Positions 21,700 through 32,313 of a stretch of DNA of 64,000 bases are shown here, one piece after another (the first letter of the stretch is position 1; every line of letters begins with the position of its first letter). Source of the stretch: Climacteris rufus (taxonomy: Eukaryota; Chordata; Aves; Passeriformes; Climacteridae). The position numbers were made by a program, and so were the translations under genes. A model generated the notes under the pieces. The model was given only the letters and a program-made list of their open reading frames with translations, ran no database searches and was not told where the DNA came from. Location: contig VZRZ01004411.1 of assembly GCA_013398175.1 (NCBI GenBank), positions 391,503 to 455,502 on the forward strand. The letters run 5' to 3'.

Positions 21700-22352
21700 T
21701 TGTTTTCAGGGCAGCAGCTCTTGACTGCTGCTTTGAATGTTCTTAACCAAACTTAGAGGGTGATACTCTACCATTCCTCACCTCCTCTGTTTTAACTGCT
21801 TTCTAAGCTGATGTTTGCATGCAGCACCAGGGAGGCTCACCAAAGTCTAACTGGATCTTCTTTTCTCTCCTTTCCCATATGCATTGATGGAAGCTTCTTG
21901 AAGGTGAGTTGATGTTTTATAGTTGATAATGGACTTTTTCTAAAATGTAATAGTTATTTTTGTTGTTTTTTTCCAAGAAACTTGAGCAGCAGGGATTGAA
22001 ATTGCTTTTAGCAAAAGGCAAAGGACTGCGCTAAAGCCTCTGGCCTGTGTCTTAGAGAATGGATCCAATGTGTGTGTGATGGCTGCTATCAGACACAGTG
22101 GAAAATCTCTGCAATATAAGTTGTAGCTGAAGACTTATGCAGAAGGAATTTTAATTTGGTAACTCTCTCTGCAATTTTAATTGATTGGTTATTGTTACAT
22201 GGACACTGGAGTTGCAGAGATCATTGTTGCCTGCAGTTTCTCAGAGTTAAAAAGCAAACAGAAGTTCTTGACTCTTTGGATGTTACAGACCAGGCCTTTA
22301 AAAATTTATCTCCCTTTAGCTTGGTCAATATGTTGTCCTCAAAAATTGGATT
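21700..22352 (+). other. RNF4-like: RNF4-like gene, intron between the array and the LTR
   Basis: No supported exon. A good donor-like site (cttgaag|gtgagt near 21903) has no open upstream segment in a usable phase. The left copy of the LTR target duplication, TGGATT, is at 22347-22352. Confidence 0.5.
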
Positions 22353-22982
22353 TGTCACCTGAGGTGCAACAAGTCGATAATTATATGCTTCAGAGACACT
22401 GATTATTATTTCAGAGTTGCACAGTTCAGGGTACTCAGTGGTATTTCACAAATCAGGCAACACCCACTATCAAACCTTTTTATTATTTATACATTTTAGC
22501 AAACAAAGTAATTAGTATTAATTCGTTACAAGTTGCATAGTTATCTTAGTAATGAGTGTTCTGTCTTCTATTGGTTAATGATTCTCTCACTTCTCATGGG
22601 AAGTAGTTTGCATGCTCAGTGTCTTCTTTTGGGCAGGTGGGTTTCTTCAGTTGGTGCTCCGTGAGTCAGTGGTCACAATCTCCTCTGACAGAATTACTTT
22701 TTACCCGGTCAGAGCTGAATTCAGGACAGTTGCTGAGTTGGATTTGTTAGCTTCTTCCTTATCTTGCAAGTTGTGCCAGATGTCCTTTTGACCCATGAAT
22801 TCTGCATTCTTTGTGTCCACTATCAGTGGGCATCCTTCTCCCCAAGCTTTGTTAACCTTCCCCTAGGTCTGAGATCACTGAAGCATGTCAAACCCTAACA
22901 AGGCAATTCCACAAACAAGTAATTTGTTTTTCTAACTCATGGACATCTCTTAGAGCTTGCTAGTTAGCTGCTATCTAGTTCA
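22353..22982 (-). mobile_element. Solo LTR of an endogenous retrovirus
   Basis: The element is 630 bp. Read on the minus strand it begins TGAACTAG and ends GGTGACA, so it has TG...CA termini. It is flanked by a perfect 6-bp direct repeat, TGGATT, at 22347-22352 and 22983-22988. The minus strand has aaccaatagaag (CCAAT-like) and then tataaataataaaaagg (TATA or poly(A)-like) before the 3' part. No gag, pol or env sequence adjoins it, so it is a solo LTR from recombination of a provirus. A 6-bp duplication is typical of class II (ERVK-like) elements. It is antisense to the host gene. Confidence 0.85.
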
Positions 22983-23817
22983 TGGATTAAGTCTCCTTTC
23001 TTGTTGATGGGGCTTGAAAGTGTACTAAGAGCATTCATTCTTAAGAAAACTTACATATTTTACATTTTGCATCCATTTTTAAATTACTTTAACTTGGGGG
23101 CAGATGATGACAATTTATAAGGACACTCTGCTTCGAGTAGTTTTATAATTTCCAAAGACTGTCCCTAACAAGACTCATTTGCTCTTTGGGTGCCTTTGGG
23201 TGGAGAGGTTTGGTTTAACACAGACAAAAGAGTGCAACAGCTTAGCATCATACAGCAGTGAGGAAGCACAGCAGCTCTGGACTGTGCAGGTTGAGATTTA
23301 AGCATCTCTTCCATCCCTTCTGAAACTTTCTCAACAAAGCACTTTGTGTTAAACCAGCCTGTTTGTTGGGTATGTGCTACGTTTCCACACTCTTTGGAAA
23401 CTCATCTGCAGTCCTCCCCTATTACACAGCAGCTGCTGCCATCCTTTCCCATAGGATTGCAGCAGACCCTGTTAGTAAGAATGGAGTGAGGCATCTTCCC
23501 TTTATAGGGCAGATTTATTCACAGCTAGTGTAACTGTAGAATGTATGACACTGAGAATTTCTCAGGTCACGTTTTTGGCTGTTTGTAGGGTGAACAGAGA
23601 AAATGTTTTGTGCTGGTCTGTAGCAGAATAGTCACCATGTCTGGAAGGGTTCAGCCTTAGTATTTAGGAAAGTAGTTTGTTTGATTGTTTTTAACCCAGC
23701 TAAATAGGGTCCATTTAACATAGGAGCCGTTACAGACTATTTCTAATAACTCATTTCAAGGGTAGTTCCAGGGAGAGAGAGTGAGTAATGGCTCTAACTT
23801 ACCCAATTAAATTCCAG
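22983..23817 (+). other. RNF4-like: RNF4-like gene, intronic sequence
   Basis: It begins with the right target-site copy TGGATT. I see no supported exon or repeat in the remainder. Confidence 0.5.
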
Positions 23818-23965
23818 CCAATGAACAACCCGGGAGAAATGTGACACCGAGCAGCCACGAGCAGCCGGCCGGCTCTGTCGGTTCAGCGGGAGCTGATGAT
23901 GTGCCTGTGGCTGCTCCAGCACCTGCAGGACAGGCACCAGCGGAGGAGGGAACTGCACATTCAAA
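23818..23965 (+). CDS. RNF4-like: RNF4-like gene, candidate Ala/Pro-rich linker exon
   Basis: A GC-rich stretch after aaattccag stays open in one frame to tcaaa|gtacgt. It reads NEQPGRNVTPSSHEQPAGSV, then ADDVPVAAPAPAGQAP and EEGTAHS. The donor leaves phase 2, which fits the first RING exon. The best acceptor gives phase 1, which no neighbouring array exon supplies. Weaker in-frame acceptors at gggag|a, gagcag|c and gagcag|ccg would give phases 2, 2 and 0. The last gives 101 nt in phase 0 to 2, like a B exon, and could follow A4. It may be the counterpart of the RNF4 linker between YVT and the RING, or an alternative exon. Confidence 0.45.
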
Positions 23966-24087
23966 GTACGTGTGGCTCGTGGCTACCAAACATTCCATTT
24001 GTGCCTTTTTTTTAATGTTCCATATGGGACTAAGTTATGCTGCTATGCCTGGTTTATCTTTGAAGGCTTCCCTTACTCTACTTATTT

Positions 24088-24290
24088 NNNNNNNNNNNNN
24101 NNNNNNNNNNNNNNNNNNNNNNNNNNNNNNNNNNNNNNNNNNNNNNNNNNNNNNNNNNNNNNNNNNNNNNNNNNNNNNNNNNNNNNNNNNNNNNNNNNNN
24201 NNNNNNNNNNNNNNNNNNNNNNNNNNNNNNNNNNNNNNNNNNNNNNNNNNNNNNNNNNNNNNNNNNNNNNNNNNNNNNNNNNNNNNNNNN
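24088..24290. other. Assembly gap (203 N)
   Basis: A run of N inside the intron before the RING exons, followed directly by a run of six G. Translated frames crossing it are meaningless. An exon could be hidden here. Confidence 0.99.
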
Positions 24291-25607
24291 GGGGGGTATG
24301 GCAAGGAAGAGGGATTAGCCACAGTCCATACCTCATAAAGTACTGCATTTACTGTTCCTGACAAGCTCTAGTAGTGATGTTAGATATGGAAATACTTCCG
24401 TTCTTATCATTGAGGCTTGGCATCATGGGACTGGCAGGCAGCAGCTGGCAAAATTCCAGCAGAAATTCTCTGCTTTTCACACCCTGTGTCGGTCAGCTGC
24501 CTTTCTCTTGGAGCTGTAGCTGTTCTTCCCAAGGTAGACTCGCACACAGGTGATTGTGGAGGTCATGCCTTTGTGACCAGTCCTGGATGTCACAGAGCCC
24601 TGATGTGATGGGGATCTTGCAGTTCAGGTTGGGTGCATGCACAGTAAAGATCCCATTCTGCAGAGAAACAGGAAAGTCCTGCTTTAGGAGCACTCCATTA
24701 GGATAAGACAGATGCAATGCATTAGACTAATTAAATTAAATCAGGTGTCCATGTCACTAGGGAAGACAAAGAAGATGAGAATTATGGTGTAAGGTTTTCT
24801 AAAGTGTTTTTTTGGGGGGCAGGGAGGAATGCAGGTTTTAGTAAAGCTGGTGTGCATTGAGCCTTTTGGAAAGGCAATGTAGGAGAGAACTTGAATTTTT
24901 AGGTGTCAGGTCTTAAATATGCCACCTAAAGGGCTTCCACTATTCTAAACCGTAATGCATTTTGCCAGTGAATTTGATGTTTAAATGTAGATGTTTAAAT
25001 TTTGGTTAAGTGTGACAGTGAAAAAATCCCACCACTTTGTTAATATAAAAAAAGGAATAATTTGTTCCTTCAGCATCAAGCTTCTCTGTTACAGAATGTG
25101 TCTTCCTGCTCTGGTTAGGTAAGGCTGAAAGAGCTCAGTGCTGCAGCATTTAACGTTGACCAAAGGCTCCTTCCTGGGGCTGGGGCTTGCCAGAGCTGTG
25201 TCACTCTGTAGCATCAGACCTTGATCCTGGAATTAATATTCTGGGATGAATGGTTCCCAGAGGACAACTCGATGCTTTTGTTACAAAGCTGTTATTGATG
25301 ACTTGTGGGAAGTCAAAGCTGCCATGTGTAAACTTCCCAGTCCTATTGCTTCAAATCCCAGAGCAGAGTGACTGACTGCGCCTTTCTCCTAGTGAAAACA
25401 AGGACACTGTTTCCTTCGGGGCAGGGAGACCCCAGCTCCTCATTACATGCAGAAAACAGAGAGTTAAAGATAGCAGGGTTCTTCAAAAGAAGACAGTCAT
25501 GGCTAGTCAGTGCAGCTGCATGATTATGTGAGATTTTATGGATCAATAACCATCGAAGCATCATTATATTAACAGCTCCACATTTTTTCTCGTTCTGTTC
25601 CCTCCAG
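24291..25607 (+). other. RNF4-like: RNF4-like gene, intron before the RING exons
   Basis: No supported exon. The last 120 bases, ending tctcgttctgttccctccag, resemble the sequence before the A exons (ctggttctgttccatccag), as expected if A exons are copies of the first RING exon. Confidence 0.6.
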
Positions 25608-25662
25608 TCCACAGCAAGGAGTTGTTATTAGGTGTCCAATATGCATGGATTTTTACTCAGAG
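25608..25662 (+). CDS. RNF4-like: RNF4-like gene, RING exon 1 (CPIC half)
   Basis: The exon runs from gttccctccag to ctcagag|gtaagg (55 nt, phase 2 to 0). It reads PQQGVVIRCPICMDFYSE. CPIC supplies the first two zinc ligands of a C3HC4 RING, and CPICMDxYSE is the signature of RNF4. The exon is the parental form of the A copies in the array. Confidence 0.92.
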
Positions 25663-25989
25663 GTAAGGATCCACGTGTTGTCATCCTTTTTGCTTTGTGG
25701 GAAGGGGCCAGAAGAGGCTGGAAGGGGAGCTGCACAACTGATTTGGCTGATGTGAGATGCTGTGGGCAGCTGGCTTGAAGCACAGCCCTCGCTGTGAAGT
25801 TGCGCAAGTCACTTCTTGGTGGTGAATGTAGAGGGAGAAACCTTTGCCAAGATGGCACTGGCAAATCTGTGGGTCCCTCCTAATTTTAACTGATTCCAGA
25901 TGCTCCACAGTCTCATTTGCCTGGTGCCAATAGAGCAGCACTCTCGAGTTCTTTCCTCCCAATACACGTTGTGGTTTTCTTTCTTCCAG

Positions 25990-26139
25990 ATTGTGAAAAG
26001 TGGACGACTGCTTGTGGCAACGCTCTGTGGCCATGTCTTCTGCAGTCGGTGCCTACCTGTTGCCCTTGAGACTGCTGGCATGTGCCCAAGCTGCAGGACA
26101 GAGCTCACTCCAGAACTATACATTCCTCTGTATCTATAA
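25990..26139 (+). CDS. RNF4-like: RNF4-like gene, RING exon 2 and stop
   Basis: After tttctttcttccag the exon reads IVKSGRLLVATLCGHVFCSR, continues CLPVALETAGMCPSCRTEL and ends YIPLYL before TAA at 26137-26139. Zinc ligands are Cys, His, Cys and Cys in LCGHVFCSRC and Cys, Cys in CPSC. With CPIC all eight C3HC4 ligands are present. The penultimate Tyr in PLYL matches the conserved C-terminal PIYI of RNF4, known to matter for dimer and E2-ubiquitin contact. The ligase should therefore be active if expressed. MSS, the basic, SIM and B1 exons and the two RING exons sum to 576 coding bases, 192 residues. Confidence 0.95.
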   Translation: MVKSGRLLVATLCGHVFCSRCLPVALETAGMCPSCRTELTPELYIPLYL

Positions 26140-26290
26140 GCACTTCTGCTCCTCAGGAGAGTCAGATGGATTTTGAAGAATAGGCGGTGTAGGCAGTTGT
26201 TTCTTCATGTACATAGTTCTTTGTGTATGTAGTTTCATATTTCCTGAATTCAATTATAAGTAAAATTTTGATTGATTTAAGTATAGTCTG
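26140..26290 (+). terminator. RNF4-like: RNF4-like 3' UTR with variant poly(A) signal
   Basis: No AATAAA lies close to the stop. The variant AGTAAA at 26259-26264, followed by T- and GT-rich sequence (gtctgtctgctcctctatgttgg), is the best nearby candidate. ATTAAA and AATAAA hexamers near 26809 and 26890 offer longer alternatives. Confidence 0.4.
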
Positions 26291-27371
26291 TCTGCTCCTC
26301 TATGTTGGACTCTCTAGTAGACAGAGATGTTTTTAACAGGTGGAAATAAGACTCTTGGTTTGACCAGTCAGAAGCAGTCATTCTTTTCATCACACTGTAA
26401 TCATTGATTTGAGGGGAAAAGTGCTAAAGTCGTAAGCTTTGTAGTTCTTGTGGCCAGCTTGTGTTGTATGGGGAAAAAGAAACAAGCTCTGCTTGGTGTG
26501 CAAGGGATTCAGTTTGTCAAGACAGACTCTAGAGGATGTTTTGGTGAAAATGTCATTATTTCATTGCTCAGAAGATTGAAAGAGTAGCATGTTGTGCAGA
26601 CATTCAAAGAAGACTATTTTCTTGTAAAATAACTGGTACATAAACAATCTGCTGCATTTAGTATAGTAGGGTTTCATTATAATTAGAATTTGGAGGATTT
26701 TGAAGGAATGTATTTTTGAATGTATGAAGTTAGTTACTGACTTTGAGCTGTTACCAGTAGAAATGTCTTGTAGCTCCTGTTCCTTCAATTACAGCAATAT
26801 AATTCTACATTAAAGAGAAATGCAGTTATCCAGAGACATAACAATTGAACATGAGAGAAAAGAAAATGTCTTCTGTTATATAAAAGTAATAAAGAGAAAA
26901 AGGCACATCTAAGGTAAACAATGCAACAGTAAATTCATCATGCCATGAAACAGAAAACTCAAAACTTTCCTTATTTCCAGCATTGTCTTGATGCCCAACT
27001 TTTAATGTCTTTCTCAGTTTTAGTGTTTTTTTCCTTTCGATTTCTGTAATTTGTTCACCCGCAAACAGTAGCATCTCAAAGGCCTTGGCATGACTCCAGT
27101 TACAGATGTATCATTTTGTAATAATTCAGGATTGATAGGTCAAATGTTCTTCAAATGATGTTGCAGATAAGAAGAAGGATAGAAAAGTTTCACAGTTTTA
27201 GAGCTTGTGTGGGGAGATGATACCCATTTCTTAAGGAGGCTACAGAGTTAGATGGAAATCATAGATGTATCAGGTTAGAGCATTTCCAAGAAGCCTTGCT
27301 CTGATTTGGGAAATGAGGGTGACTTCCATGTAGTTCCTTGTGTTGTCCATGCTGTAAGATTTACCTTTCAG
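26290..27371. other. Intergenic, unassigned
   Basis: AT-rich sequence with no recognised gene or repeat. It may include a longer 3' UTR of the RNF4-like gene. Confidence 0.5.
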
Positions 27372-27541
27372 AAATGACTGGAAAACCTCCCCAGGCTTCA
27401 CAATCTTTCAAGGACAATGAGCAGCAGCCTCATGATGACACCAGCCAGCCCTCCCAGGACTCAGATGTGTCCTATCTACTCCCGTGGACTTGCATGAATT
27501 AAAGAACTGCAACCAAGTCGGGAAAACAGGTTGTGGCTGTG
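27372..27541 (+). other. Exon-like block of unknown identity
   Basis: An acceptor-like ttacctttcag precedes aaATGACTGG. The frame from 27374 encodes 42 residues starting MTGKPPQASQSFKDNEQQP and continuing DDTSQPSQDSD, then stops at 27500-27502. A donor-like gtaaga follows at 27542. In another frame the last part reads VDLHELKNCNQVGKTGCGCG. The polar Gln/Ser/Asp-rich composition and higher GC stand out from the neighbourhood. I do not recognise it. It could be a terminal alternative exon, a decayed gene fragment or chance. Confidence 0.25.
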
Positions 27542-27964
27542 GTAAGATGGGAAATGGCAAACATGGAGGAAACAGGTAAGTTTCTGATCTATGAAATAAA
27601 CATGGACAAGTCTAAAATGTAACTTTTAACTTACTTGGGTAAAAAGAAATTGTAAAACCCCCACAGAGTAACTTCTCCACCAATCGGATGTTTTAGCCTG
27701 ATATTTTCAAGATAGCTGGGGTACTTCTGGTGCAGGCATGTGGAGAGGAGCAGTGAGGTATAAATGTGCAGAGGGAAGGGTGAGCTGAATGGAGGGTGGT
27801 TATTTGACATACTCCAGCTGTGGAACTCTCTCCCTGCAGCGATTTTGTTTCCCTCCCCCGCCATATGTTTGTAGAAAGATTTTTAATCTGGTATGTCCTG
27901 GATTGTGGACCATTTCTGGGTTATCTGTGGCTGTTTGAATTGATAGACGTAAGCCTGCTTATGT

Positions 27965-28070
27965 GGTGTTTGGTTTGGTGGGGTTTTTTTGGGTGTTTTT
28001 GTTTGGTTGGGGTTTTTTGTTTTTTGTTTCGTTGTTTGGGTTTTTTTATGGGTTTTTTTTGCTTTTATTT
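27965..28070. repeat. G/T-rich low-complexity tract
   Basis: Irregular runs of T with GG and GTT (ggtttggtggggtttttttgg and similar) cover about 100 bases. Open frames across it on both strands have biased composition (Thr/Lys or Phe/Leu/Gly) and are not genes. Confidence 0.8.
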
Positions 28071-31000
28071 TGTGACAGGCTGATCTCCAATTTGGTTGCA
28101 TTCAGTTTATATAAAAATACATATTAAAACACAAGCAGAAGCTGAAGAAAATCGTGTCGGTGATTTTAATAGCTTTTATGCAAAGAATCCTACTATTTTG
28201 CAAAGAAAATAGAAAAATGGTGGTCTGGGATAACATAACCAAGTTCTTGCAGAACTCTGGGGGTGCCAATAAGTTTGCAAACTCAAAGTTAAGTGATTGC
28301 ATTTATAACATGCATATTTCTTTGTGGCATTTGTATTTAGCCAGTGGAATTTCCCATGACAGCTACCGTTGAGCCAGGTTTTAAATTAGGGTTTTAAATA
28401 GAGGGTGTTTTAAATAAGGACAATGAAGTTATGCATAGTTAAAATAGATGATAGGAAAGGATCACAGGGGATAGAAGCCTCATGGTTTAGAACTTAGGCC
28501 AAGAATTTTGAGCCAACTGCTGCTATTCATTACAAACTTTGTTGCTCCATTCTGAGAGGCCTCCAGTCCTGACCAGTATTGGCAACCAGAAGAATCAAAG
28601 TTCTGATTCACTGTTGCAAATCCCAGCCACCCTCCTTTAATTGAGGTCTGCAATGGCTAACTTCCTAAAATTAACTTTTATTCCACTTTATTCTGCAACT
28701 ATGAAAAGGCTCTATAATTGCTGAGCTTCTGGTTATTATGGGTTTGTCCAACTAACATTGCTTTTCAGCATAAAGTGTAGATTTCTTTCGTGAAAAGATA
28801 CCCATTTTGCTGTGTTACAGTTCCTAAGCTATAAGGCACATATATTGCTAGTGTTCAGTATTAGCTTGGATAATGATATATTGGGCTGGTAATAACTCCT
28901 GGTGTATTATATTGGCATTACTTTCTTAAACAAAATCACATCAGCTATCGACTATTGAGTTTCCTGAGAGGCCAGCAGTTGTAGGTGTGTGTAATTTTGC
29001 ACAAATTTAGCTAATTTTGTAGAAATAGCTAATGTTTGGCACCCGTGAAGGTTGCTTTTATTCAGCTGGCAAGTTTCCATTCAAATGCCCATTTAATGTG
29101 GTCACCAACTATAGAAATAGTGAAACAATACTGTAAATGGACATGTTTTCTTTGTTGGGATGATCGCTGACACACCGAATTCTTTTCATTAAGTAATTTG
29201 ACCACAAGCATTTCTTTACTTTGGAAAAAGGAGGGAAAAAAGCCCTAGCAAATAGACTTTCTTTTGGATTTCATGTTTGCAGTGTTTATATAGAGGGATA
29301 TAATTAGAATTTCAGGATAAATTGCACAAGGTATTGGAAGGAAATCAAAACTAAAATAAACATTCAATTCCTCTTTTTTTGGATTTGACCATTGCACACA
29401 AACATTTGGTTATAAATAGATACCTCATCCATGTTGGAGTAATATTTTACATTCAAAGTAGGATTCTGGAAAAGAAAATGCTTTCCAAAGTGATTTAAAG
29501 CAAACATGCAATTTGAAACCTTTGGTTAGTTTATGAATCTTTACTACAATTGGATTACTTTTATATGCTCTGTAGTAAATACCAAAAAGCCCTCTGAAGT
29601 AAAACATGTTCCAGCTGAATAATCCTTACTGAAAGAACTTGCAACTGCAGTTGTTTTTAGTGCTTGATAAGCTTGCATTAGCAAGATATCATGTGCTATT
29701 TGTACACACAATAGCTACTGTTACAAGAATAATCACTCTTGACATGTACACTGACAACCTGACAGACATAACTCATCTAATCAATTTGATGTTACTTCTT
29801 ACCTTACTTGAAAGAAATGGGAGCACTCAAGTTCTGAGGATAACACAGTACCATTCTGCCTCTACCATCCTGATAGAGAATTTGCTACTCTATGTGGAGA
29901 TCACTGGAAAATACAGTTTTAAATTTTTCCTTGTGAATCTAATCTTGAAGGATGTTTGTGTCTTTCTGAAGGTCTGGTAATGATGAAAATGTAGGCACAT
30001 ACATGCACAAAACTGCTAGGACTTAATACCTATCTTCATCTACAGAAAAGAGTCAATGCAGTGCAGAAGACAGATAAAGTTTTTCGCTATTGTTCTTAAG
30101 CTGCACTTTTGAACAGTAGTGCTTTGTGGCTGGATGACCAAGTCCACTAGATTCATTCCATACATGGAGCACAGCAGTTTTCTGTAAGTGCTGTCTGACT
30201 CTCATAGTTGTATGTATGTACCTTCCACTGAGAAAGAGTAGAAAATACCTTTATTTGGTAATTTGCTGATTTGAACCAAGAAAATCAAAGCTGAATTTGA
30301 CACCCATGAAGTCAAACAGGAAGAAATTACTAAAAGCAGTAAGTGCCAGGAGGTGCTAGTTTAATTCTAATCAATACTCCAGACCTTGTTATGCTGTCAC
30401 TGTATGAGAAGTGAGAAAATCAGTCAGGTTTTGAGAGAGACGTTTCTGTAGAAATTTCTATGAGAGAGGTCCCTAATGCACAGTGATACAGTATTCCTTG
30501 GGGTTGCCATACAGTGTATAGAGTTGCCCTACAAGTGAGCACATCTAACTTGTTATTCATCAATGCTATTGATGCTGGGGAAATGATTCATAAACTAAAT
30601 GAACTAAAAGTTCAGGACAACTAGGTTTGAGTTCAATGTTTGTTTGTTTGTTTGAATCACAAAGTAATAATCTTCTGGGAGCCAAGAACTAGAGATCAGC
30701 ATCTTCAGTGTCATTAACAGTACAAACAAATCTTGCCCTTTAAGTGCACTTCTTTTGGTTCCTTCCTGATTTAACATGCTTAAAATGTATTCCTTTTTCC
30801 CTAGGTGATCATTGTATTTCATTTCAGTGAAAGCAGAAACTGAGTACAATGCAAGCCTGACAGCCTGAATTTCTGATGGGCAGCTGACATTCTTTAACTG
30901 CACTAAAAGGGAAAATGACACCTCATTTATCTGGATAGTTTCCCTCTGCCTTTGAGAGCTGACAGTTTGTCACTTTAAAAGTGTGGCTTTTACACTATTC

Positions 31001-31124
31001 AGATTATTGCAAAATATTTTAGAGTAGCTTAGGCTATGGTTCTTGGAAGAAGGTAGACCTTTCTATAGACACTTTCCTGTCTACCTTTTCAATAGTTCCC
31101 CTACTTGACCAAGTTCTAAGTCAT
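28071..31124. other. Intergenic, unassigned
   Basis: AT-rich sequence without a recognised gene. A short TGTT tetranucleotide run sits near 30639-30654. The frame at 29639-29980 (113 codons) lacks a recognisable domain. Confidence 0.5.
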
Positions 31125-32313
31125 GGTTGGTCAATAAGGGAAAAGTAATTGGTGTGAGCTACCTGGACTTGTGCAAAACATTTGACGCTGTCCCACATGA
31201 CATCCTTGTCTCTAAACTGGAGAGACATGGATCTGATGGAGGGACCAGTTGGTGGATAAGGAACTGGCTGCATGGTTGCACTCAAAGAATTGTGGTCAAT
31301 GGGCTTGATGTCCAAATGAAGAGGGGTGACAAATGGTGTTCCTCAGGGGTTGGCATTGTGACCAGCACTTTTTAATGTCTTTGTCTGTGACACAGGCAGT
31401 GAGATTTTAGTGCACTCTCAGACAGTTCACCGATGACACCAAGCTGAGTGGTGTGGTCAATGCGCTGGAGGGAAGGGATGTCATCCAGAGGGACCTTGAC
31501 AAGCTCAAGAGGAGCCTGCAAACCTCAGGACATTCAACAAGACCAAACGCCAAGGTCCTGCACCTGGGTCAGGGCAATCTCAAGCACAAATACAGCTGGA
31601 GAATGGATTGAGAGCAGCCCTGAGGAGAAAGACTTGGGGGTGTTGGTTGATGAGAAGCTTGACATGGCTCAGCAATGTGCACTTGCAGCCCAGAAAGCCA
31701 AACTGTGCCCTGGGCTGCATCCAAAGCAATGTGGCCAGGAGGGCAAGGGAGTGGATCCTGCCCATCTGCTTGTCTCTTGTGAGACCCACCTGAAGTGCTG
31801 AGCCTAGCTCTGGGGCCCACAAAGCAAGAAAGGCATGGATCTGTTGGAGTGAGCCCAGAGGAGGCCACAAAGATGCTCAGAGGGCTGGAGCAGCTCTCCT
31901 CTGCAGACAGGGTGAGAGAATTGAGGTTGTTCAGCCTGGAGAAGAGTAGGCTCCAGGGAGACCTTGCAGCACCTTCCAGTGCCTGAAGGAGGCCTGGAGA
32001 AAAGCTAGAGAAGCATTTTTCATAAGGGCATGTAGGGACAGTACAAGGGGGGAATGGGTAATGTCTTCAAACTGAAAGAAAGCAGATTTAGATTAGATGT
32101 TAAGAAGAAATTCTTTACTGTTGGATTGGTGAGACACTGGAACATGTTGCCTAGAAAACATGTGGATGCATCCCTGGCAGTGTTCAAGAACAGGTTGGAC
32201 AGGGCTCTGAACAATTGGTCTAGTGGAAGGTGTCCCTGCCCATGGTCAGAAGGCTGACAATAGGTGGTCTTTAAGATCCTTTCCAACCCAAGCCATTCCA
32301 TGATCTTATGGTT
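31125..32313 (+). mobile_element. CR1 LINE, reverse transcriptase C-terminal half to 3' end
   Basis: The first frame reads GVSYLDLCKTFDAVPHDILV, then SKLERHG and WWIRNWLHG, the CR1 reverse transcriptase. Later blocks include ESSPEEKDLGVLVDEKLDMA, ATKMLRGLEQLSS and FKLKESRFRLDVKKKFFTVG, followed by VRHWNMLP. These blocks lie in several frames separated by stops and indels, so the copy is dead. The FADD catalytic region is disrupted. The end, ctttccaacccaagccattcc, is the CR1 3' terminus. It is 5' truncated and about 1.2 kb long. Confidence 0.93.

Larger units (their letters stand above)
18895..21700 (+). repeat. RNF4-like: Intragenic tandem array of RNF4-like A and B exons with introns
   Basis: Several features recur in order. 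A pre-B intron block carries agggaaagaaa and cccaaatccarttasgg. It is followed by a B exon, a post-B block (gtctctcc-aa-tctaatttctgata and caaaattttgggttc), an A exon, and a post-A block (ccacatgttctcatgctttc). Copies start near 18895, 19611, 20192 and 21097. The post-A block also matches the intron between the two real RING exons (25663-25989). The ancestral unit therefore ran from before B to the end of that intron, roughly 1 kb. Unit II has lost its post-A intron, unit III has a shortened hybrid intron, and unit IV keeps the full intron up to a ctttcttcag acceptor copy at 21490. Confidence 0.85.

Noticed and set aside
23841..24364. Frames of 88-165 codons across the 24-kb gap
   Set aside because: Most of their length is N. 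Only the part to 23965 is credible, as a candidate exon.
25681..26123. Minus-strand frames of 104 and 117 codons over the RING exon
   Set aside because: They are shadows of the conserved plus-strand RING exon 2 and its intron.
27883..28101. Thr/Lys-rich minus-strand frame and Phe/Leu-rich plus-strand frame
   Set aside because: Both are translations of a G/T-rich low-complexity tract.
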